Positions 52,411-64,000 of a stretch of DNA of 64,000 nt are shown here, piece by piece. Location of the stretch: NCBI RefSeq assembly GCF_020184175.1, contig NC_065532.1, forward strand, positions 13,268,001 through 13,332,000, in the 5' to 3' direction. The position numbers were made by a program, and so were the translations under genes. The stretch comes from Aphis gossypii (Eukaryota > Arthropoda > Insecta > Hemiptera > Aphididae). The stretch's first letter is position 1. Each line of letters opens with the position of its first letter. Under the pieces are notes generated by a model, which was not told where the DNA came from, did no database searches, and saw only the letters and a list, made by a program, of their open reading frames with translations.

Positions 52411-55400
52411 AATTAAAATTATCATTCTTACAACTTTACAAGAACAAAATATATTTAATTTTTCTAATATTATATTTATAGTCATATATCTAGTCATACC
52501 CCGCAGTAACGTACGTGCCCGTTTTATCAGAACTCTATTAGGATTTAGAACGATCGACTACCACCATAGTGCTACTAACCAATTACAAATATATAAACTT
52601 AAATAGAAGGGTGTGGGAGATTGTTCAAACAGACGAAATATAAAGGCTATAAGTCCTCATTGTGTTATTCACATGTAGTGTATAAAAATATGATGATCTT
52701 GTATCTAATCTTATAAATAAGTCTGAAACCATATTTTTTTTATCTTACTTTAAATTAATTTTGTTCGAATAAGAGTTAACAAAAGTTATGTACAAAACTA
52801 AATACAAACTACAATTCCATAAAATAAATACATTTCCAAAATAAAAAAAAACCTCTATCTAGAAACGTTAGTTGTCAATAAAAAAAAATACTACCATAAA
52901 TCCTCGGTGTACAGTAAAATTATTTTCAAGAACAACGTTTGCGAACATTTATTCCAGAAATAAAATGATTACGGAACAACAGACATATCATTACCACATA
53001 CAATTATTTTAACGTGAATTATTATAGTGCATTATAAGAATTGTGATTTATAGAACAATATGGTATGAGTATCACAAAAAATAAAAATTCGAACGGGTGA
53101 AGCGCTCAACTTACTTTGGTCATTTCAATGTAAGACAACAGCGTGCTAAGAATAAATTGTAGCCACGGCAACGGCAGTTAAATATTCTTCTGAATAAATC
53201 TGGGCAAATTTACGCTTATTTCTTCAAACATTTTTTACGCACTTATGCATTTCATCGACTTCCTCTCTGTGGAATTTTTACATTTTTACGTTTATTGTAT
53301 AAAATAAGTATAGTTTTTGTTAAATAATTTAAAAAACAAAAGACATCTATGTTATAATGTGTAATACTTAATGCGTATACATACGCTTTTTACGTACTTG
53401 CCTACATCTTAAGTTGTGGGATTTTATTTAGTTTTAAACCAAATTTAATTAAAACGTTTTTAATCTATTATTAACCTTATCTATCTAACTATACTCCGAA
53501 GTGACAAGTTATTAATATATATTACTATAATATTTTATTTTGAAATTCGCGCCGAAAATATAGCTTTACATTAAGCTATTTAGCGTTAACCCCGAGTTGG
53601 AGTTGATTTGATTTCGACCGAATTAAATAATTAAGACGCATTAACTTAATGTGAATTAAAAAAGGAGTTTATGTACCTAACTCCTAAACTAACTTAATGA
53701 CCATTAACTATTGCATATATATTATATATAATATTATACAAAACGTTTATATAAAATCCATGGACACCTACTCGAATTTTCTTACTGGAAGTTTAAGTTA
53801 TTTTATTTACCGGGGAAAATCCAAGTATCTATGGACCTAAAACCATTTTAAAGTCATCTTAATGATATTATATATTATTAATAATAATATATACACAGTT
53901 TCGTATAAGTACTAACGTCTAGTTATGTATCTGTTTATCATTGATGTATGTATATTATCGATACATGATTTTTTTTTCCAACCAATACCGTTACTCTCTT
54001 TTTTGTTCACAAAATAAGACAATAATGATAAAAACCATTGTGAAAGATACAAAATATATATTTACATTACTCGATTCACTGAAAATCTTAAACGCAAACA
54101 AACAAAATATCGAATATTTTGTAACGAAAAAAAAGAAAAAGTCGAGCAATAGTCAAAAGCTATCTAGAGCCGACGGAAAAATAACCCGAGGGAAAAATAT
54201 TAATCTCGAGCTCGAAATCGCGGAGAAAAACAAGACTAGAAACGATTTCGGGGTTTCGTGTTAAAATATAATACTACCGACAAACCAGGACAATTTTCAA
54301 CGTCCAAACGCGACTGTCTTCATCAGCAGGCTCGTAAATAGTATACAAAAAAAAATCTAGAAGAATATACAGACAATATTCCATTTGAAAACCACAATTT
54401 GTTCGATTCCGTCGTCGCCGCAATAAATTTAATCCCAAGCGCACTCGATATATGTGTAAAGTACACATATTATATTACGTGGTATGACTACGGATATTCA
54501 CTATAAATACATATATACGGCGACCGTGAATGAAACTGACGGTGAGAGAACTATGCGGTGGGTGGATGAATTTAGGGGAGTAAGAGAGATGGTGGTTGGA
54601 CGTTTAACTATATAATCCGTGCCAAAACACTCTTCACCCACTGCTATTTCGCCGGTTTTTCCTTACTATTTTGGCCAAGGGTCGGAATTTCTCCGAACGG
54701 GCTCACCCCCCCCCCACGCAATACCGCCAATTCTATGGGGTGGGCACAAAACTTTGGCGTCTCTTGACGCCGCTAATTTGATTTTCGCGCTCAGACCGTT
54801 AAGGAAACTGCCAAAGTGTTACAACACTACTCACGCAGTGATATCTCCACAATATCATTATATATATATATATATATCACCACCATGAGCACGCAAAGTT
54901 TTTGATGTTTGGTGGGTGCCCCCCCCTCTTCGGTGGGCTCTGGGTTGCGCTTGTTTATAAGAAAAAATTCATTTCAACGGTCATTTAAGTTTGAATCCGG
55001 CACTTTGGCAAATAAAATAAATCTGTCCCAAAACAGATAAGAAACAACCATCCGGGGGATAATCGATCAAACATATGCGGTCACCACTTTCGCCGCATCG
55101 CTGTCGTAAGTGGCGGTGGCAGTCGTGGATATTATTATATATTATTTATAATGGTCTCTCGGGGATATTGCCGTCGTCGTTGTCGACGGTTGACCGTCGA
55201 AACGCATCGCGCACGAGAGGAGGATGATCGGAAAAAAACTTTTCTCTTGTAAAAATCAACCGTCCATTTGCCACAAGGCATTTTATGTTTTTATTTTATT
55301 GATTATTTTTCGAATCGTAGTCGAACTATAAAATATATTTTTATTTTTTTTGTTATTAATTTATATAGTCACGATAAGGCAGCTGCGTGTATTTTATAGT

Positions 55401-56680
55401 AATAAAACAGACTGCCTGGCGCCCGCAGCATTTCGTTTGACTTTTCGTCATCATTGACTATCGCACTATACATTTTGAACGACTTATACAGTTATTGTTT
55501 TTTAAATTATCATTTGACAATTAACAAATATTTATATATTTATATATAAGAAAATAATAAAAAAAACTCATCAATACACACTAATAATTCCATTATTCAT
55601 AACATTGATTTATCCTTCGGTATATATTTATATTTCATTTTACCACAAACATTCATAATATTATAATGAAGAACAAACTATTGATTATTGAACACACTGT
55701 AATTACCGAACACCCTACCATACAAATTTCTATACAAACAATATCATATGCGTATTGGTAAAATATATAATAATTATTTGTTTAAATTAAAAACATAATA
55801 CGATTATAATATATTCAGTTAAAACGGTTTTATTTTCATTTAAGCGGGTTCGTGTCTTTTAATATGATACCGAGTACATTTCAATTATTATTACCTGGTT
55901 ACAATATAACCATTTACGATACACATTTTTAATAATACAATTATCAAAAACTAAAATTAATAACTCAGCATCGTGTTCTCTATGTGTTTATTTTTTTATT
56001 ATACAAATTTGTTTAAAAATAACCTTTTGGTTCATCACTTATTTAATGACTACAACAATAAATTCGTTGCTCATTATAGATTATTATTCGAAATTTATAA
56101 ATTACTGATCATTAATATCATCGAAAATACAATTCAGCAAATCAGTTGTCCTTAATAGCAACTCTTGTGGAAAACAATTTCATTAAATTCGCAGATGTGC
56201 CAGATTGTTTCCAACGTGGGATTTTTTTATTCATGTTTTCATAATTTGTGATTTATATCATTCTAAATAATTGTTAAGGATTTATCTTACCCAAAATTAA
56301 TAGAGGATTTCATACTTAAAATGAATTCAATTTATTATACTTTATGGTTTTAGTATAATTTTATAACCAATGATAAAAACCCATCAGTTTATAGTTTTAT
56401 ACCATTCGCATCTTAATGATAACATAAAAAGTAAAGTTAAATAACTCATTAAAAATAAAAATAAAACACTTAAGTCGCATTATTCATTGAAATTGTATTC
56501 AATTTAAGTATTTCAATAGTAATTAGTAATTACTAATTGACATCTTTGAAAACTTCTATAGTGCTATCAAATGAACTTGATTTAATAAATATTTTTAATT
56601 AAAAAATGTTCAAAAACAAGTTATAAAAAGTTTATGGAACACCAAACTCCAAGTACTAATTTTCAAAAAAAAATTAATTA
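52411..56680 (+). other. Probable intron or intergenic DNA
   Basis: No continuation of the PTB-like exon was found. A GC-richer block at 54130-55240 contains C runs (near 54705 and 54920), TCGCCGCATCGCTGTCG (55090) and GTCGTCGTTGTCGACGG (55170). The two + frames there (53941-54264 and 54619-54888) match nothing. Confidence 0.35.
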
Positions 56681-56689
56681 TTTTATTAT

Positions 56690-57400
56690 TTATATGAATT
56701 CTTTTTTATTATAGTTGCATAGAGTATTGAAACATATTGTTCTTCTGATTTAGTAATCAATCTGTAGAATTCTTTGCAGCCTTATAGCTGCTTTAAATGG
56801 TCTTAAACCTTAGTACAAACAACCTCTTTGGTCTTTGATCATTCCTTGTATTGCAAGTACTAACTATTTTTTGTCTCCATGCTTATGTGTTTCGTGATAA
56901 ATTTTATCAGCTATTCGAGTTTAATTAAGTGGTTAATCCTTAACTTTTTTCTCTTTTTAAAATATTGTACTGAAATTACCTTCCCTTAAAAATTATTTCA
57001 AATACGATACTGTCTAATTTAGCTAGATTATATGTTCATATTTGATTTTTCTATTCTCTTTTAGTTCTGCTACATCTATTTTTATTTCATTTTCATGTAT
57101 TTATTTTTTGTACGTTACTCAAAACATACATTTTTAGTAAATCTTTTCATGGTCTATTTATCAAACTGATTTAATCTTTGGTTCCCGTAAGGGCCATGAT
57201 ATCAAATTTCATTTTTGTTCACATATTTCAAAGTTTGATATAATCGTGAGAGTAAATATTTTATAAATATATTTTATAGATCAAATATTATATGTTACAT
57301 TTGATGGTTTATAAAGTTCTGAAATAACCTATGATCATGGGTAACTCGCATAGTTTTGTATAATAGAGAAGATAATTTTATCTCCTGTTTTATGTAAAAT
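56690..57400 (-). pseudogene. Decayed protein-coding remnant, unidentified
   Basis: Read on the - strand, this stretch gives successive protein-like segments interrupted by stops and by frame changes. One frame near 57339-57388 reads GDKIIFSIIQNYASYP. Near 57160-57204 it reads YHGPYGNQRLNQFDK after a stop. Near 56870-56917 it reads ADKIYHETHKHGDKK, and it continues after a stop with LVLAIQGMIKDQRG. Between breaks, residue composition is that of a globular protein, unlike the K/N/I/Y soup translated from the flanking DNA. I count several in-frame stops and at least three frame shifts, so it is dead. I could not place it in a family: a transposon protein, an old viral insertion or a dead host gene all fit. 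The + strand over this interval has no comparable reading. Confidence 0.42.
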
Positions 57401-57409
57401 TTTAAAAAG

Positions 57410-60200
57410 TAACATTATTTTGTTAATAGTAAAATAATTTATCTATTTGGTACTTAGGTTATCATTTTATAATCTACACGTCTTGTATTTTACATAAAAA
57501 GTAATACTTTTATTGAGCATGTACCAAAACTTAGTTATAAAATTGTTACATTTTAGATAACTGATTAATATATATATATATATCTCAAAAAATGAAATAA
57601 GGTGATATATGAGGCTAGGTTAAGTATACCTCGCAGCTATAAAATGTTACATTTTACAAACTACAATATTATATATTATTTGTATATTTAAATCATAGAT
57701 TTTACACATTTAAATTCTTCTTCATTTTTAAATATATGATAAAATATTAAAAATTTTCATTTTGAACTCCCTATTGATTTTTTTTTTTAAGTAACAATAT
57801 AATTATTATACATTTATAATATAAATTAAAAATCTATATATTATATAGTATTTTTAAGTGTATTAGTTAGTTTAAATGAGTTAAAGATTAATATTTAACT
57901 TAATTGAAAGTACAACTTTGATTTCGGTATCCATTGTTTGGATAAACATTGGTGACGACGTCTGTTTTAGTAGAACAAAAGTCAATTAAAATATACAGAC
58001 ACCCAAAACGTCGAAGATGTCGGTCTTTAAGTTTTTAATATAGTACGGACGGAAAAAGTAAAAAACAAAACTTTCGACGAACAACTCAAATATCAGTTAT
58101 CGACTGAGAGCAGTTAAAACATTGCGCGATGTATATATCCTCTGCTAGAAAAACTTTTTCTTAATAATATGAACAAAATATTAATTATTTATTAACTTAT
58201 TTATAAAATAATTGTACGGTAAATATCAGAATAATTTAACAGATTAAAAGAAGTATTTTTTATCACTTGTTTCTCTTAACGTAAGTATTGAAAAACAACA
58301 GATAAGTCTTGAATAAATTAAGTAATTTAAAGCAACTCTAATCTTACAACACTGTACTATCATATGATCAAAAATATAGTTTTTAAAATTCTATGATTTA
58401 ACATTGCTTTCAAATTTAATGTCAACATTTACAATACAATGTATATAATACAATCAGCGTGGCTCTGATTGATTCTTTTATTACCAAACTTTTAATATTA
58501 TTAACACTAAAATATAAATTAAAATATCACGTACCCATAGTATAGTTAAAATAAACTACGTTTATAAAAATTACATATCAAAGTTTAATACAGTAATGAT
58601 AATATTAAGATAATATTAAATGTTAAAATGTATATGTAGTTTATATACATTGAAAAATCAATTGCATTCATTCCGTAAGCTCATTGTACAATACATTATA
58701 GGTTTAATATCAGCGTGGTTCGACAATAGCCAAGTATAAGTCAAAAAATATCCAATATGGTCTCGTTTGTCCAACTCTGGTTGCTATACAAGGCATAGAT
58801 TTATGGGGTTCACTTGCGGAAGTAATTATTATTTTCCTATTGTTGCGGTCTGCCCTCCCCAGAGGATCTCTTGTTTGGCATTTCGATTAAGTCCAAAACT
58901 TAAGCCTTGGGACCAACCCAGTAAGTCCAGTTAATGAAATCCCTAGCAAACAATGGTCGTGAATAGAATATGAAAAAATTAAACGAAACAAAAAAAAATC
59001 TATTGAAATCATAAAGAAAAATAACCAAACAAAAGATGAACTGCAGGTACTGTCTTGAAAAAAAAAAATTAAAAATCCTTTAATGCTATAGGCCGACAAC
59101 AATAATCTCACCTATAATGTAGACTATAAATAATAATATAAGCACCCTTATAGATACTAATAAGTACATAAATAATAATGCGTATACACTTCAAACAGAT
59201 CTAGATTATCTGCATAATAAAATTATATCCTCAAAAATTTCCCAGTGACGTTCCAAAAAACATTTGAACTCATACTATAACTAACAATAATGTATACTAC
59301 CTAATATGGGATTCTTATCGTTTAGTATTTCATAATTAATGAACTAAAGCCTCTATAAATAGATTATAAATTATAATATTTAGGTCTATATTAACGTACA
59401 TTAAGTACATATCTATTACAGTATACAGTCTCCGTCTTTCCGGATAACGTCAGATATCTGACATCTATACAGTATGCACTCACATGTTCTACGCGTATTT
59501 CCTGCTCCAACCGACCAAATTATATTTTCGACATATTGGACTTGATGCTTAAGGTAAACCAGGAGAAAAATAATAATGTTTTATAAGTTAAAACTCTCAC
59601 AACAAAATGGTATTATCTGATTAAAATCGATGCCTAAAATCATTGATACAATCTAACATAACTTTAAATATTTCCTTGAATAAGTCCTGAGTATGTATTT
59701 AATATTATAGTGAAATGCATAAAGCTAATTTAATTAAAATTCTATTAACGTCAATAAAATGTATCATATGAAAAATAAATCATATTTTATTTGTTTTTGT
59801 ACACAATAATGGGTAATATACTATCCGATGTTCTAACATTATTATTTTTAATGCCATGAATAGTTACTAAAAACATTGACATTTTGTAAGACTTTTATCA
59901 TTTAGCTATTTGTTTGTACTTTATATCATTATCTAATTTAACAGAGTTAAATAATATTACAACATTATATTATATTCGAGTTACTAAAACCTGTACATTT
60001 TACGTGTTATTTATTTTATGCAGAAACAGTAGACACAAAGTAGTGAATAGATTATATATTATGAACAATGTTTGATTAAAAACAAAAAAAAAAGGTATCT
60101 ACCGGAAAACGAGTAAGGAGAAATCGTTTGAAAGGGATTACAACGTGATAAGGTCATAGTATTCGTCTTTCTGCAGAGGTCCATGAGATGATATATACGC
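57410..60200. other. AT-rich spacer
   Basis: Apart from the open stretch at 58712-58915, I see a CG-containing line at 57950-58110 (GGTGACGACGTCTG, ACGTCGAAGATGTCGGTC) with no usable frame, and nothing else. Confidence 0.45.
58712..58915 (-). other. Short GC-richer open stretch, possible repeat or coding fragment
   Basis: About 200 bp with clearly higher GC than its surroundings. One - strand frame is open for almost 60 codons (from about 58885 to a stop at 58714), with segments such as TRDPLGRADRNNRK and SMPCIATRVGQTRPYW. It has no start or splice context that stands out. The right edge repeats a phrase, TCAGCGTGG, also seen at 58452, which suggests a mobile or duplicated piece. The function is unknown. 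Confidence 0.22.
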
Positions 60201-61110
60201 TATGTATACGTTATATTATGAGTATATAGGGATGATGATGAAATACTTTTTTGCCTGGGTTGATTAATGAGCGTATTTGAGATGTATAATGTAATGGTGG
60301 AGGGGGGGGGGGGTTCAACATTGAATATGTATCAAAATTCGAACACTGTGTGCAGTACTGTGGAAAAGGTGGTTGGGATAATAGAGGCAAGTGGAAGCCG
60401 GAACAAACACGACAAGCAGAGGTAAAGGGCAAGGCGAAAAACAAGATGGCGGTGACGCTAAAGTCTATACCTGGGTACCTATAGCTTTTTTCATCATATC
60501 CCGCCTCATCTGGTCCGACACCGGCGTTCGCCTTTCTGCGTGTGCCGTTGTAGAAACCAGCGTGGGGACGGGTGACTAGCTATCGTTAATTAATCAACCC
60601 GTCAAAGGCCTGTATATACGGATACGACTATCAATCAAACAGCTTTTGACGCTTCCCGCTTGCACGACGCTTGCTGCATCAGTTCCTGGTGGCCGCGATC
60701 CCTCGCCTTCTACCTCCCCCTACTTCAGCATGCCGACACACCCCATCCCTTAGTCACCTGCGCCACTATTCTCGCACGCGTGTGGTCTCATCGACACACA
60801 CAACACACACACCACACATACACTAATACACATAGGCACACTCACACACTTACACTCGAGATGAACTGTTCGCTGAGATAAGCGTCATCCTCTTCCCTAA
60901 TGCTGTATAATGTTTATAATAATATGTATACAGTGCGCGATAGACGTCAAATTGAATATTAGAGACTTGTAACATAATAGCACTATATAGAGATGCACTA
61001 TCGTTAACCATTAACGCGTTCATCTAACGCATGCAAATCATGCGGTATGCCTTTCAGTTCAAAAAGAATATTTCGTCTGCTGATCAGTGAAATCACTTTG
61101 TTTGTAAGGG
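60200..61110. promoter_or_regulatory. GC-richest patch of the right half
   Basis: It contains a run of G (60302-60312), GGCAAGGCGAAAAACAAGAT, CTGGTGGCCGCGATCCCTCG (60685) and the CA-rich tract. A + frame at 60391-60579 and another at 60660-60881 give no recognisable peptide. Promoter, enhancer or untranslated exon are possible. Polymer runs argue against coding. Confidence 0.28.
60790..60858. repeat. (CA)n-rich imperfect microsatellite
   Basis: ACACACAACACACACACC, then CACATACAC, ACACATAGGCACAC and TCACACACTTACAC: a decayed CA repeat inside the GC-richer patch. Confidence 0.8.
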
Positions 61111-61317
61111 CCGGTGTACCCACGTAGGTATATACTTTTAATCATAAAATTAGTTGAACTACGTATGTATATAAAAATTCGTAAAACTGATCATTTAAAA
61201 AAAAATGTATAAACACAAAATTAATATTATACAATATACATATATATGTATTCAATATATTAAAAATAATATAAATATATATATATATATCGTAATTTGT
61301 AATTTTTTTACTTTTAA

Positions 61318-61372
61318 ATCGTTTTAGATTCTGAGCGGAGTAATAAATGTATCAATTTTACAATGATGTATG
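61318..61372 (+). repeat. Aphid-style repeat phrase
   Basis: CGTTTTAGATTCTGAGCGGA (61320-61339) followed by GTAATAAATG and a block near ATGATGTATGTGTC recalls a phrase that recurs across aphid genomes next to transposon remnants. Boundaries are not visible in this window. Confidence 0.3.
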
Positions 61373-63530
61373 TGTCTTTATATTTGTGTTTATTATCAAA
61401 TTTTGGAACAATAAAAGTACTTCACGTATTAACTTTAATGGTAGTTATTATGTAGCGAATTGGATCTCACTTTGAATTACTCAATAAAATGATTAAAAGA
61501 AAAATAACGAGGTAAAACAAAAAAATTAGAAAGAAATTAGAATTTTTACAAAAAAAAAACCTAAAATCTTTAAAAACGAAACTTTAAATTTTAACAAATA
61601 TGTATAATAGCATTTTCTATACATTGTATAACTTGCAAACCATTTGTCTCTACTATTTTTCGGAGGGGAAGGATTTGAAACTTTTACGTATATAATTTTA
61701 TTTTATATACACAATGACGTTTTAAAAACATTTAGATTATTTTATGCTATTGCCTATTTATACCACGAACCTATTAACAAACACCGTTTCACTGAAAGTT
61801 CGTATTAACTCGAAAAATAATAACAATAATAAATAAATGTATTTCTTTTGGAAAATATAAATTCAAATTACCCTATTACTAATAAGAAAATAAATTACTA
61901 TAGTAGCAATATATAAAAGTATCATAAAATATAATTAATAAAGTTGGCTGACAGACTATCTTACTTAGATTTGATTTTTGTATGCAACATATTTTTTTAC
62001 AAATATAAAAATATGTCGTGTTAATTTCATACATTTTCAAAGTTAGTTTTGGGTAATAAATTCGTTAAATTTAAATTTAAATTATACTAGTCAAAGTCGA
62101 ACTTATTTCAGTACCTACCTCTATTTAATAATGATGTCGAATATAAAATACCTACATTTATTAATACTATTATAATACATCATATACCATGTGTTATTTT
62201 TTAATATGTTTCTAAATAAACAAATCTGTAATCGTAATGGGCAAATATATGAAAAAATACATAAATGTAACAATTTCGTATCCCTTATATTTAATACTTA
62301 TGCTTCACTTTACATCATTTCGTACGAGTATATTCTGAGTACTATTGAATCGAGAACAATACAAGATAATGGTACGATAATTATTAGTACATCAAATTCT
62401 TACAAAAACATGTCTTGAAATATGAATATTAGAATACCGTTTTTAATAAATATACACCTTAAAACTGGATTGTTAACTGCGAGAGGTGAGGTTCAAGAAT
62501 TAAATATTATTAAAATTATTAATGTTTAATTCGTTTCATAAAAATTATTTTATTATGGATATTTTGATTATAGATGTACGTATATGAGTATTTGATAATT
62601 ATTACCATACGGCATTAATTGTAAACAACGACATATTTTATCCTTTTAAAATAATGGTATTGATATATTATAATAAAATAAGTTGTCAAAGTTGTATAAT
62701 TATTAAAAAACAATACTGTATATGTATTATACATATAAATAGAAATAAATCTAGAATAGCATGAACATACCAATAATTTTAAACATTAAAACTCTTTATT
62801 GGTTATGGTATAGCAAATATAATGTCAATATTGGTATTAAATTTAATATTTTTTATTGAAAAAAAATTTTAATAACAATGAAGAAATAAATCATTATTTA
62901 ATTTTGTATTAAAAACCAATTGTTTTTAAATGACGAAGACTTATATTAAAACTGATTTATTAAAGCATCTATTATTTTAAGTCCGAAATGTAACTTTAAA
63001 GTAGGTACATTTTATAGCATTATGAATTTATATCAAATTAATGCGACGATTCTTTAATATTTTAAGTTTTTATATTTTTGATTTAGATCGTTTTTTTACA
63101 AGACTACTACAAAAAATATCAATAACATAATATTATGTTAGTCGTTAATTTAAAAATGCTTAAATTATTTGAGTTTACACTCGTATAATAAAAGGATTTA
63201 TATATCTTATTCATTACTTGTTTACAGAAATTAAATTTAAAAAAAATACGTTATCCTTTTCAATTGAATCTACAATGTACAAAGCAGTACTCCGTACTCG
63301 TATATAATAGTTATATTGAAAGTAATTTAGTCCGTCCCAACCTTTTGTTCGTAATAATTTGTACGTTAATAGAGAATAGAAGAAAAATAACAAATTACAA
63401 CTTGGATAATATTATTATGTAAATTCCCCGTATATCATAATATCAAATGCTATAAACGTTGCATAATTGTGGTACATCACGTTTCTATAATACTACGCAT
63501 TATATACGGATAGGTACGATTCGTCTTTAA
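61373..63530. other. AT-rich spacer
   Basis: No exon, RNA gene or element recognised. Confidence 0.55.
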
Positions 63531-63962
63531 AAAACGTATAGGGCGAAGGACGACGTTGCGGTCGTGTGTATTTGCATGATATAGTGGAACGCTAAACAAC
63601 AAGTAAAGATTTACATGAAAAAAAACTAGTATGAATAGTCAACGAATCCTGCAACGATGACGAATCTAATAGTCTCGACTACGTATTAGGATTGAAAATG
63701 TGTTTGCCGAAGCGAAATCCGTGTGGTATTACGACGGAACACGTGGTTTTGTTCGTAAAATTGAATATTATACATGCATATACAATACACGAACATATTA
63801 TTATTATACGCGCGAGTGCGATTCTGTAGCATACATATTATTATATATTATGGGGTGTGGATATAATATATAATACTGCATGTAAAGGTACGTTTTTGTT
63901 CCGTTTGAAATTATCTCTCAGACGTTCTACGCAATAGAACCGACGGCGACAGTATAAATATA

Positions 63963-63993
<31 letters not shown>

Positions 63994-64000
63994 AATAGAA
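63530..64000. promoter_or_regulatory. CpG-rich patch with TATA-like string at window edge
   Basis: GGGCGAAGGACGACGTTGCG (63541-63560) and ACCGACGGCGACAG (63939-63952) are followed by TATAAATA (63953-63960) and a TA repeat. A GC-rich element followed by TATAAATA could be a + strand core promoter, but TATA-like strings are everywhere in this DNA. Confidence 0.2.
63968..63993. repeat. (AT)n microsatellite
   Basis: About twelve AT units near the right edge of the window. Confidence 0.88.

Noticed and set aside
56821..57000. Resemblance of part of the decayed remnant to known protein domains
   Set aside because: Short similarities (for example to Argonaute PAZ text) were too weak to name a family, and they depend on guessing across broken frames.
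63953..63960. TATAAATA as a definite core promoter
   Set aside because: TATA-like strings occur everywhere in this composition, so it is kept only as a low-confidence note.
1..64000. tRNA, rRNA, CRISPR or bacterial operon content
   Set aside because: No T-arm GGTTCGAATCC-type box, rRNA core, regularly spaced repeats or tightly packed long frames were found by eye. A covariance-model scan would be needed to exclude small RNAs.

Overview
The window looks like nuclear DNA of an insect, most likely an aphid. It is very AT-rich, saturated with ATAATATTATAAT-type strings and with TACCTAT/ATAGGTA heptamers, and carries many short DNA-transposon remnants and small CpG-rich islands. The organism call is pattern recognition, not a database match. 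No ribosomal RNA, tRNA, CRISPR array, bacterial operon or complete protein-coding gene is visible. The longest open frames (about 120 codons) are low-complexity, or start without ATG, or sit in GC-richer patches where long frames arise by chance.

The best genic signal is on the + strand in the right half. A 72-nt segment at 52337-52408 has a polypyrimidine tract and AG acceptor before it, a GT donor after it, and encodes 24 residues resembling the first core beta strands of a PTB/PID phosphotyrosine-binding domain. A second candidate is an ATG-containing segment at 45351-45394 that runs into a perfect GTAAGT donor. It could be the first coding exon of the same gene or of another one. A speculative 22-nt micro-exon at 49026-49047 would connect the two in frame, although a normal PTB domain should have more sequence there. 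The rest of the PTB domain is not found downstream, so the gene would have a long intron running past the right edge.

Layout. 1-5.9 kb: AT-rich spacer with a complete 755-bp non-autonomous hAT element (1549-2303, 8-bp target duplications) and two repeat fragments. 5.9-6.2 kb: a short non-autonomous Helitron. 6.2-16.3 kb: spacer with CpG-rich patches near 8 and 10 kb. 16.3-20.6 kb: four terminal-inverted-repeat elements (16362-16889, a textbook 162-bp hAT MITE at 17441-17602, 18894-19463, and a foldback at 20103-20614). 20.6-28.6 kb: spacer, a CpG-rich block at 25.3-26.2 kb, then a tandem pair of mobile elements: a 451-bp element and a 628-bp near-perfect palindrome. 28.6-44 kb: spacer with a concentric palindrome containing an E2F-like site (29301-29339), a palindromic element (39387-39610), relatives of it, and a third copy of the 16.4-kb family (43396-43996). 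44.2-52.4 kb: CpG-rich patches and the candidate exons. 52.4-64 kb: probable intron or intergenic DNA with a decayed, unidentified protein-coding remnant on the - strand (about 56690-57400) and a GC-rich patch at 60.4-60.9 kb.

Most of the window is therefore best read as large introns or intergenic DNA. Its most unusual contents are the two long foldback palindromes, the related CAGGGTGATTC-ended element family, and the decayed coding remnant.
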